The position numbers were made by a program, and so were the translations under genes. The notes beneath the pieces were generated by a model. It did no database searches and had not been told where the DNA came from. It saw nothing but the letters and a program-made list of their open reading frames with translations. A DNA stretch of 64,000 nt, from contig CP084616.1 in assembly GCA_025917655.1 (NCBI GenBank), forward strand, positions 558,001-622,000, in the 5' to 3' direction. Shown here piece by piece: positions 33,873-42,715 of the stretch. Numbering within the stretch: position 1 is the first letter of the stretch; every line of letters begins with the position of its first letter. Origin of the DNA: Chlorella sorokiniana (Eukaryota; Chlorophyta; Trebouxiophyceae; Chlorellales; Chlorellaceae).

Positions 33873-35140
33873 TCAGGGGTGCCAGCCGCTGCCGTGGTGC
33901 TGCCACGAGGCATCACGCGGCTCCGAGCTGGCATCGTCGCGCACCGCATCGCCGCCAGCTAGTCCCGCCGCCACACAGGCCTCACTCCACGCTTCTGTGG
34001 GTGCATCCTCGTCGCAAGGGTCGGCAGGCGGAGGATCGCGCAGCTCCGACCGCTGCTGCTCCAGCTGCATGCTGGGCGGAACGGCAAGCCTGCCCCCTGC
34101 AGCCTCTCGCCGCCGCTTGTACCCGGTCAGCACCGCAGGGGAACATGGCGAGCTGCTGCCTGCTCGCTGCTGCTGCTGCCCCTGCTGCTGAGGATGTTGC
34201 GGCTCCTCACATGGCGGCGAGGCCGGGAGGGGCAGCGGCGGCGGAGGGACGGCACCAAAGTCCAGAGCCCGCTGCACCAGTGGACTCACGTGGCCTGCAG
34301 CAGCTGGACAGAGGTGCGGCAATGGATTGCCCTCACGCTGGGCACTGCTGGCGCCTGGGCCGCCATGCAGCCGGTGCCGCATGACAGTGCTCGGCTCGCT
34401 GAAGCCGGTAGCCGCAGGAAGGCAGAGGGCTCACCGGGCGTTTGAATGCGGTCCGCTTCGCGCCTGCCAGGGGCAGCTGCTAACCTTCCAGGGAAGCCGG
34501 GGGCGGCGGGAGGGGGCGGCGGCGTCTGTGAGCCGCTGAGGCGCCTGCTATCATGAGGGGATGTGCTCTGCGTAGCCGCTGGATCGCTGATGGGTCCAAG
34601 GCTGGCAGGCGGGTGGATTTGCTGCTCCTGCTTTGCAGGTGAGAAGGGCAAAGGCGTCTCCAACAGTCCAGCTGTGGCTGCTGCAGCCGCTGCTTGCGCC
34701 TGCCGTTGCCGCTCTGCGCGAATGGCCAGCGCCCGCTGTCGGTTAGCCTCGGCGCGCTGCCGCTGCTCTGGAGTCAGCTGAATTGGCTGGGAGGCAGGTT
34801 GGGCAGCAGCACCAGGGGTGCCAAGCGGAGTGACCTGCAGGCTGCCTGCCACGGGCTCCCCCTCAACAGCCGCTGCTTGCGCCTGCCGTTGCCGCTCGAC
34901 GCGAATGGCCAGCGCCCGCTGTCGGTTAGCCTCGGCGCGCTGCCGCTGCTCTGGAGTCAGATGCTCCTGCCCTGCACCTGATGTACTTCTTTCGCTGCAA
35001 GGCAAGGCACCAGTCTTCTGATCAGGCCAGAGCGGCACCTAGCAACAAGACAAGCCTGCGTGAGCTGTTGCAGGTACCGCTGCAGCGACCTCTGTCGCTA
35101 ATCAAAGGCACCCGAGCATGGCCCACCTGGTCTGATCCAT
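33873..35140 (-). CDS. protein with two XPA/SMARCAL1-type RPA-binding-like helices
   Basis: Three exons, 35140-35127 (MDQT plus two bases), 34994-34435 and 34294-33873, total exactly 996 bases (331 residues) with no frame break. Near the N-terminus two almost identical segments read LTPEQRQRAEANRQRALAIR, each followed by a basic Glu/Arg/Gln stretch. This is the helix that XPA, SMARCAL1, UNG2 and TIPIN use to bind the C-terminal winged helix of RPA32 (consensus around EQRxRIExNRxxAL). The rest is disordered and Pro/Ser/Gln-rich, with the phrase VSPLVQRALDFG, a basic patch GYKRRREAAGG and an acidic end (DPCDEDAPTEAW). No catalytic domain is present. I infer an adaptor at RPA-coated single-stranded DNA in repair or fork protection. 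The start was chosen because only this micro-exon gives an in-frame ATG. Confidence 0.7.
34687..34960. repeat. near-identical 91-base tandem duplication inside a gene
   Basis: Copies at 34687-34777 and 34870-34960, offset 183 bases (61 codons), differ at only a few bases. They encode the two RPA-binding-like helices. The spacing is a multiple of three, so the duplication kept the frame. Confidence 0.9.
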
Positions 35141-35646
35141 CCTGTGCAGGAGCTCAACCAAGATGGAAGCTCGTGCAATGCGAAGGGCGCCGTCGAAGAG
35201 GAATGTGAGATGCCGATTGTTCGCCCTTCGGGGTGTTATTTTCTTGTGACCCGCAGCTTCGTGACTTCTTTACAACGTGTCACGTCAAGGTATAGCAGTG
35301 TCGAAGCGAGTTGACTCGGCGCGAGCGGGGGCAGCAGAAGAGTCAGCCCGAGACGGATCCTCTGGGGCAGTTGGTAGGCTGCATTACTGCTTGACATTTA
35401 GTTTGGAATTGGGTTCGGCCTTGCAGGTGCGCCAGGGGAACTACATGCCACGCATTGCCATGCTGCCCATGCACGGGCCTTTGAGCCCGGGCAGTAGACC
35501 TCTAGTGCTCAGGCTATGCCTGTCGAGGCCATGGAAGCCGAGTGACTCATTGAAACGAGGTTGCGCAGGGAATGGCAGTGAGAGTTGCAGCGCGCCTGCG
35601 CAGGTGTACCCGGCCCTCCTGGCTGCCGCCGCAGCCGCCACATCCA
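35141..35646. other. 3' UTR of the METTL4-like gene
   Basis: Holds the minus-strand TGTAA at 35270-35274, about 375 bases after the METTL4-like stop, and the short promoter of the next gene down the strand. No gene is visible. Confidence 0.5.
35270..35274 (-). terminator. TGTAA polyadenylation signal of the METTL4-like gene
   Basis: TGTAA on the minus strand about 375 bases after the stop codon at 35647. Confidence 0.45.
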
Positions 35647-37814
35647 TCACGGCCCGCCGTGCGGCAGCAGGTACCTTGACCTGCTCTGGAACTTGAGAAC
35701 CTCGTTGCCCCAGCTCGTCCAGCCACGGTGCAGCTCCCGCCCAAACATCTGCACACCGACGGCAGGCGGGCCCGTTGACAGGCTGGCGCTCGGAAGGGCG
35801 CCCGGGTGGGCTGATGGGCCTTGTGGAAGAAGAGCCGAGGTGGAAGATGAGGTGACAAGATTTGCAGCCGCGGACCTCGCCCCTGCCACGCTGCCGCACG
35901 CACCTCAAGCAGCGCGCGCCAGGCGGCAGCAGCGGCTCCAGCAGCGGCCCCAGGTGCGGCTTGCGGCTGTGCGCAGCGGGCGGCACCGCCGCCACCACCA
36001 GCGCCGTGGCCCCGGCACATGGAAGCCGCTGCGGCCGCCGCCATCGCTGTTGCTGCTGCTCGCGGCTGCTGGTTGAGCCGGTGGCGCAGGCAGGCCGGCC
36101 GGCCAGCAGAGCAGCAGCGACTCGTATGGCCGACGGTGCTGGATGTCCAGCCGCCCCACGGGCTCGCCGCTGTCGCACACCTTCAGCCAGTGCCAGGTGG
36201 CCAGCTGGCGCAGGCCCCAGCCGGGCAGCAGCTCTGCCGCCGCGGGTGCACCCAGGGGAAGCCAAGCAGCTCCACTCAGCCGCGCAGAAACGATGGGGTG
36301 CGGGGCGGCGGGGGCAGGAACACGCGGGCCGCAGCGCACACGCATGGGTCTTACGTTCACCAGTTTCCAGCTCACCCTGCTCGATGAAGCGGCGGTGCCG
36401 CTCTCGGTTGGTGACCCACATCGCAACCAGGCAGCCCTCCTGCGTGCGGAGCATGCGCCGCCGCCAAGCAGCGCAGGGGGCACAGCCGTTTGTCAGGGGT
36501 AGAGCAAGCACGGAGAGTTGGCCAACAACGGGGGCAGGGCCGCGAGTTGAGGAGGCCGGCAGCAGCTGTGGGGCTCAGGTAACACAGCAGCAGCGCGCGC
36601 GCAGCCGCACCGCGTGCATGAGGCGCGGAAGCGGCAGCGCCAGCAGGTTGCGGGAGGGCAGGGTGGGGTAGCGCCCGCTGCGCTTGGCGCTCTTGTTCTC
36701 CCAGGGTGGATCGAGCAGTATGCAGTGGAAGCCGCCGTGAGCTGCAGGGACGCATAGACACACTCACAACCACAGCCGCATGGGGGCCAGTCAGAAACTT
36801 GACTGCCAAAGCACTCAAAGCTGCCGGTTCTGGCTGGCAGCGGAGGCTCTGGCAGGCAAGGCGCATCTTTGGCAGGCGCGGCGCAGGCCTGCCCGCACCC
36901 TCTGCATCGCCCAGAAGCGGCTCCAGCCGCCGCACATCTGACAGCAGGAAGCGGCTGTGCGGCGGCAGCACCACGGGGTGCCCTGCGGCCCACGCCACCT
37001 GCTCGCTGCCGTCACGGAGGTTGCCGGCATGGCCCGCAGCGCCGCCGGGTACGACGGGTGGGCAGGGGCTCGGGGTGACCTCAAAGAGACGGTCAAAGAG
37101 GTTGCGGGCGGCTGCAGCGCATCCTGCGGCTGCCTCGCACCCATGGTAGCGTCTGGCGGGCTTGCCGCAAGCTGCAGCTTCGGCTTCAGTGCGTGCCGCA
37201 GCTCCCACATCGCTCGGTAGTCTGGATCCTGCCCTTCACCCGGGGGCGGTTTCGCCTCGCCGCAGCCTGCTGCCAGCTGGCGGCTGCTGCCGGTGCCGCC
37301 GCGTGCACTGCCGTGCACCCCGGCCGACACCTGACGCCCTACCGCACGCTGCATCTGCTTGGCAAGGCCCGGCGTGCGCTGCTGGATCCCCCAGGGCTTG
37401 CTGCAGCGTGGCAGCGCCTTGGGCCCGCAGCCATGCACGCACCGCTGCAGCTGCTGCCGCCAACTGAGGTGCGTACTCAGCATGCCGTGCAGCCGCCTGT
37501 TGCTCCCTTGTGTTCGGGGCATAGCTGCTCTTGCGCTGCCTCTTCCTGCCGGCAGGCTGGGCTGCTGGAACTACAGTTGGCAGCTCTGCGGCCGCTGGTG
37601 CAGTCGCCAGCCCCTGCCAACCCCCGCCAACCTCCTCTGGGGTTGTCTCGCCGTCCAGGCCATCCTCGCTGCCGGCAGCAGTTTCATCATCCTTCGGAGT
37701 CTGGTATGGCGCTGGCAGCGAAAAGTCGGCGTGCAGGGGACTGTGGTTCTCGTACTCGACTGCGATGGTCGCTCTGCAGTCAAGAACGACCAGGTTCGGG
37801 CCTATGAATTGCAT
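35647..37814 (-). CDS. METTL4: METTL4-type MT-A70 N6-adenine methyltransferase
   Basis: Starts MQFIGPNLVVLDCRATIAV at 37814 and carries the MT-A70 fold in METTL4 order. The order is SRFLLSDVRRLEPLL, the catalytic loop HCILLDPPWENKS with DPPW at 36701-36712, then GRYPTLPSRNLLALPLPRL. Next come LVAMWVTNRERHRRFIEQ, LATWHWLKVCDSGEPVGRLD and RRPYESLLLCW, and the closing phrase ELHRGWTSWGNEVLKFQ. DPPW is the adenine-binding and catalytic motif, and the final WGNEVLKFQ phrase is diagnostic for METTL4 rather than METTL3/14. METTL4 proteins N6-methylate adenine in snRNA (internal Am sites) and have been proposed to make 6mA in DNA. The N-terminal 180 residues are a poorly conserved, Ala/Gln-rich region with a basic patch GRKRQRKSSYAPNTREQQ. 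Some exon joins, notably around 37240 and 37060, need small indels to close. Confidence 0.85.
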
Positions 37815-38187
37815 TGAGCCGCGCCCTGCGCCGGGTGCGACCCCAGGGCCTTGTATTCACACAGGGGCGCGCTGCACTCGCGCTGCCCGCAGAGCAGCCA
37901 CGCGATCAGGACACTGTTCCCCAGCAGATGCACTCGCTGCACGGCCAGATTACAGAGCTCAATGTGCATGCACGCAGTCATGCCGAGGGTAACAAATAAT
38001 ACAAAGCTGTTACAGACGAGCTCACGATCCGCAAGCAGATGCGCAGCCATCTGGCACGGTGTGCTGGTGTACAGGCAGGCCGGAGGGCCCAGAGAGGTCA
38101 ACAGGGTCGAGGCTGCCCACGTAGTCGAAAGGCAGGCAGCGCGAAGCTTGACGTGGTGCCACACGGCGGCTCCAGGGCACGGCAGGC
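37815..38187. other. 3' UTR of the next gene and METTL4 promoter
   Basis: Contains two minus-strand TGTAA candidates (TTACA at 37950-37954 and 38010-38014) for the gene ending at 38188. No gene is visible. Confidence 0.5.
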
Positions 38188-39222
38188 TCACGCGTCCACG
38201 CCCAGCGCGCGCAGCGTGGCCTCCCCCACCGCAGGCGCAGCATGTGCCAGGCCCAGCCGCGGCGGTAGCCTCGCTCCGCGGCCAGGCGCAGCAGGTTGGC
38301 GCGGTGCGCCTCCACGTCCTCCCTCTGGGGGTCTGCCAGGAACTTGGCCAGTCCCCCAGCCGTTGCGCACGTTGAACAGCACGCGGTCGCGGTGCAGCAC
38401 CTGCAGCCAGAGGGGCGGCAAGCAGCAGGCGGGGGATGGGCGTGTTTGTCAAAGCAGGAGGGGGATGCGCGTGGTTGCCTCAAATAAAAGTTGCTGTTTG
38501 TGGTTTTGTAGTGATAATAGTGGGTGCGTGGGCGAGTGAATGTGGGGAGAGGTTCGGTGGTGGCAAAGGGTTTGTGTGGGCGTCAGGAGGGGGTTGCCTC
38601 AAGCGAGCAGGGCGGGCAGGGACGCAAGCAGTACGACGGTACTGGGCAGGGAGGCGAGACTGGCTGGCCGACGGGCCCACCTGGTTGGGCCACAGGATGT
38701 CTTCCTCCTCCGCCGCCACGCCCCCACTAGGCCCACAAAGTAGTTGCGCCAGGGCCCGGCGGCCTCGTCGGCGGCGCTGAAGGCGAGGCCCGCAGCGGAG
38801 CAGAAGGGGGAGATGTCGGCCGACAGGCGGCCCACCACGCTGGGCAGCAGCGGCGTCACCGACTCAAACAGCCTGGGTGTGGGCACAGGAGGCGGGGAGA
38901 GGCAGGCGGGGGCGGGAGGGGTGGGGTTGGGGGTTCGGGGAAGGGTGGTCGGCAGGATGCAACAACTGCCAGCGTCGCTGCTGGCTCGGGCGAGTGGCGG
39001 TGGGGTTGGAGCATGCAGGGGAGCTGCGAGCTGGGACAGCGCCACAGGCGACAGGTGGCTCACTTGGCGGGGCCGCCCTCCTCTGGCTGGTACACCGCGA
39101 TCCACAGCGGCCGCACGCTCAGCACGTCGCCGCCGACGCGCAGCTGCACCGGCCCCTGGCCGGCGGCGCCGCCTGCCTCGACTGACTGGTCCGGCGCACC
39201 TGGCTGCTGCTGCTGCTCTCGC

Positions 39223-39263
<41 letters not shown>

Positions 39264-40134
39264 GGGGCCCTTGTCTTGTTGCTGCCTCTGCCGCTGCGCC
39301 AGCCAGAGCGGCATGCCTGCAGCGCTGCCTGCAGCCGCCGCAGCCTCCTCTTCAAGCGGGTGGCTCGCCAGCCACGTCAGCTCATCCATCCTGCTCATCT
39401 CTTGCAGAGAGGGGAGATCAATGCTGCCGCTGCCGCCTACTAGCAACTCTTCTGTGCCATCGAGCTGCGCAGAGGCCGCCGGGAGCTGCCAGCAGCGTGG
39501 CCTGCAACACACGCTGCAGGCTGCGTGAGCGCCAGCAGCGCCGCGGCGCCCCCGCCGCCGTCGTCGCCGCTCAAGAGCGTGGCCACCTGGCGCAGGCGCT
39601 GCTGCTGGCGGCCGCGGGTGGCGTCAATTACAGCGCGGCGCGCCTGCCGCCGCGCCTCCTGCTGCTCCCAGTGCGAGACCCAGGTCAAGGGCAGGCCGCT
39701 GCTGGCGCCGAGTGCGCTGGAAAACGCGGCTGCCGACAGGCTGCAGGGCTCCGCTGCAGGGTTCGCTTGCGGAGCAGCAGCAGCCACGGCTCCGCGGGCG
39801 GGCGCAGCAAACGGGGGCTGCCGCGAGCCTCCACTGCCGCCAGGGTTGCCGTCGCCAGAGGGTGGCTGTAGGGGGCCACCGCCCGCCGAGCGGCCAGCAG
39901 CCCACGCAAGCCTGGCGGGTGCTGTGCCAGATGCTGCTGTTGTGGCCGTCTGGAAGCCTGCAGAGGCACAAGCGGAAGGTAAGGGGCCGGAAGAACGCGA
40001 TCGAGGTCCCGCAGCATGTCGAGCAGGTCTTTGAAGCCAATACTCTCCCAGGTCGAACCTGCTCCTCGCTGCAACATGCTAGAACTGAAGGCTGTGAGCA
40101 GTATTCCTCCGCCGCCAGACAGCGAGGTTTTCAT
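38188..40134 (-). CDS. hypothetical protein with polyGln tract and conserved C-terminal block
   Basis: Starts MKTSLSGGGGILLTAFSSSM at 40134. A helical exon (FKDLLDMLRDLDRVLPAPYL) is followed by an Ala/Gln-rich region, then HWEQQEARRQARRAVIDATR. Next is a segment with a Gln run coded by CTG/CAG repeats near 39211-39270, then LRVGGDVLSVRPLWIAVYQP. The last exons read LFESVTPLLPSVVGRLSAD, WRNYFVGLVGG with an acidic end, and DRVLFNVRNGWGLAKFLADP. The end is RGYRRGWAWHMLRLRWGE, a phrase resembling short C-terminal blocks seen after some bacterial-type helicases, but no helicase motifs are visible. Frame continuity needs one added C in the run 38721-38725 and another near 39800. The function is unknown; the conserved tail suggests a real family. 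Confidence 0.6.
39211..39270. repeat. CTG/CAG microsatellite encoding polyglutamine on the minus strand
   Basis: Roughly sixteen CTG/TTG triplets with few interruptions, read on the minus strand as a Gln run inside the hypothetical gene. Confidence 0.9.
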
Positions 40135-40755
40135 CCCCGCATTTGAGCGAAAGCCTGCTCACAGTTCCGGTCCGTTTGGAATCTGACGCCTATCAACAGG
40201 ACAGCTATGCAGCGACACATGATGCTTCGTCGTGCTGGGCAAACAGGCAGCACAGCGCTGTGGCAGGCGCCGTGACGGGGAGCGGCGCTGGCATGCCTTG
40301 CTATGCTCGCACCTTACGCTGCATGCAGCATGCCAGGCAAGGCACAATTCGACTCAGCGTCGTCACTGCACGAAGCCGTCGTGCAGCCGCCTGCCCGCTA
40401 CATGCGCGTTCATCCGCTGCTGTGCTGCCGGGCTTGCCGGCGGCAGCGGGTCATGCTGCAGTCCGGGCTCCGATGTACTTGGATGACCCGCTACCACACT
40501 TGAGCACGTTCTTACTGTAAGATTTCGTCGCCTAACTTGGCTGGCAGGCCCCCACTTGCTCGGCTGGTCTCAGCAACCCTCAGCACTTGCTAGCGGCTCT
40601 TCTGACGCGTGGCATGGCTTCTCAGAGCATTTCAGGAGCTGTCAGGTACCCGCATTGACCGCACAGCTGCGTGCGCTCGCTCTGCCACCGAGTCACCGCG
40701 CCTGTCCTTCTTGAGCTGCCACCTGCCCCTTTCGCACTTGCAGGCAGCAGCCAGC
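40135..40755. other. divergent promoter region
   Basis: Separates the minus-strand hypothetical gene from the plus-strand CGL160-like gene. It probably holds both promoters and a 5' UTR intron of the latter (acceptor CTTGCAG just before 40745). No separate gene is visible. Confidence 0.5.
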
Positions 40756-42060
40756 ATGCTTTTCGGGCCGCGGCGTGCTGCAACCGCTGCACCACCACCG
40801 GGCGCCCTGCCGCCACGCCGCCGCTGCCAGCTCGAGCCGCCGCGGCGCGGCGCGGCGCGCGCTGCGCGGCGGCAGCCGACGAGGAGCGCGGCTGGCGGCA
40901 GGGGGTCAAGCGCTTTGACTTCACCTACATGGGTCCCGCCGATGCTGCGGCCGCCGAGGCCGAGGCGGCTGCGGCGTGGCAGGCGGGCATGGACGACTAC
41001 ACTGCCCTGCAGGAGTGGCTGCTCTTCCGCACCTGGCGCTTTGGCGTGCTGTTTGCGGGGTACCTGCTGCTGGCGGCATCTGGGGAGGTGAGCGGGAGCC
41101 AGCTCCAGAGGAAGCCACCGGGCAGCGTCAACAACATCCACAAGCAGGCAGCCCCACCGCCCGGGCCTCGAAGGCTGGGCTGGCCCCACACACGTGGCTG
41201 CACGCGATTCCCACCCGGATCCCCACCCCGCACCCCGCAGGCCGCCTTCTGCGAGCTGGTGGGCACTGCAGCGGGCTACGGCTACCTCAAGTGGCTCATC
41301 TCCGACGTGAGCCGCCTGCAGCCCGGCGACGCCATCCCGCTGCGAGCGGCAGAGGCGGTGGAGCCGCGCGCGCTGCGCTGGGCCGCCAAGCTGGCGGCGA
41401 CGCACCGCCACGCGCTGCAGCCCCGCCTGCTGGTGCTGCCGGGCCTGGCGGGCGCCGTCGCCGCGTGGAACGCCGCCCTGCCCGACGCGCAGCTGGGCCC
41501 CGTGGAGCAGGGCTGCCTGCTGGGCGGCTTCCTCAGCTGGAAGGTGCGCCCCCACGCCCCCTCGCCGCGCCCACGCAGCTGCGGCCGGTACCCCGCCGCA
41601 GCGGCCCTTGAACGGCCCCCTCGCGTGCCAGGGGAGCCGCTTGCCTTCCGATCCCCGCCCCCAAAAACACACACACACACGCACACATGCAAACCAAGCC
41701 ATGCTCTGCCCCGCGCGGTCGCAGGTGGCGCTGGCGCTGCGCATCTATGAGGAGCTCAAGCCGCAGCCGCTCACCGAGGAGAACATCCTGCGCCAGAAGC
41801 GGCCGGCGCTGGTGGAGGTGGAGGATGTGGCGCTGGACCTGAGGGGGCGGCCCGCCGCGCAGCAGAGGCGGCCGCCGCGGCGCAGGAACAGCAGCAGCAG
41901 CAGCAGCAGCAGCAGGCGGAGCAGGGCAAGCCGGCGCCGTGAGGGCGCGGCGCGGAGTGGGCCGCCCCCCGCGTGCATGGGGTCGTGCCTCCCCGTGCTC
42001 CTTCCTTTCCTTCCCCCTGCTCGTGCTTTGCTGCGCGGTGCTAAGCTGAGTTGTCATTGA
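40756..42060 (+). CDS. CGL160/AtpI-like plastid membrane protein
   Basis: Exons 40756-41087, 41241-41543 and 41725 onward. The N-terminus (MLFGPRRAATAAPPPGALPP, Arg/Ala-rich) is a plausible plastid transit peptide. Conserved parts are VKRFDFTYMGPADA, a first membrane helix FGVLFAGYLLLAASG, a second GTAAGYGYLKWLISD, then QPRLLVLPGLAGAVAAWNAA and a last helix CLLGGFLSWKVALALRIYEE. This is the four-helix Atp1/UncI-like layout of the CGL160/CGLD22 proteins, which help assemble the membrane ring of the chloroplast ATP synthase. The transit peptide and the first conserved block are in different frames, so one base is probably missing near 40850. The end is uncertain: as written the frame stops at 42060. 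With one added G near 41870 the tail becomes Ala then Gln-rich, ending GKPAP at 41942. Confidence 0.7.
41890..41921 (+). repeat. CAG microsatellite
   Basis: About ten CAG/AGC triplets at the 3' end of the CGL160-like gene; read as Ser or Gln depending on frame. Confidence 0.9.
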
Positions 42061-42715
42061 GTTGACTGAGGTCAGGACACTAGATCTGGTGCTCGGTTGT
42101 TGCAGTGCGCTGCAACTGTGGTCAGAGCCAGTCAGTAGCAGCGGTGCTGCAGCTTCTGGCAGGCTGCGCTCAGGGTGCGCAAGCGGGAGCAGGGCGCAGG
42201 GCTGCTCTTTATACCGATGCGGGCACGCCCTGGCTTGAGTCCCCTTTTTTGCTGTCTTTAAAACGTGCTGTGGCCTGCACACGCCGTGACGAGGCTCTGG
42301 CCTGCGTGGCCCTTGCCAAGTGTCTGCTGCTGGCGTCGTGACTGATGGAGCCGCCGGCACCGACAGCACCGCCCGTGGCCAAGGCTCCGGATACGTCGCC
42401 CCCGCCATTCAGCTAGGGCGCACAAGGCGAGGACACGATTGAGGCCGGCGCTGCGCCTGGGGTAAGAACTGGGCACCCCTCACATCAGGGACGCAGCCGT
42501 CAGGAGCTGCCCTACCCCCGTGGTGACCCTTCAGCAGGCCTCCACACAGGCCGCACGGGTTGTGTGCCTTGTACTTGCGCTTTTGCACGCATTGGTCTGT
42601 GAAGGGCCAGTGTAGGGACTGTGGCCAGCAGGCGGGGAGGGTGAACCCGCCCATCCGGGCATCCACGCACCCTTGCAACCTCTCGGCTCGCCACCTTCCC
42701 ATCCGCGCCCAAGTC
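42061..42715. other. 3' UTR of the CGL160-like gene and upstream region of the metallopeptidase
   Basis: No supported gene. Minus-strand and plus-strand frames here lack splice partners. A short A-rich stretch sits near 42240-42265. Confidence 0.45.
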
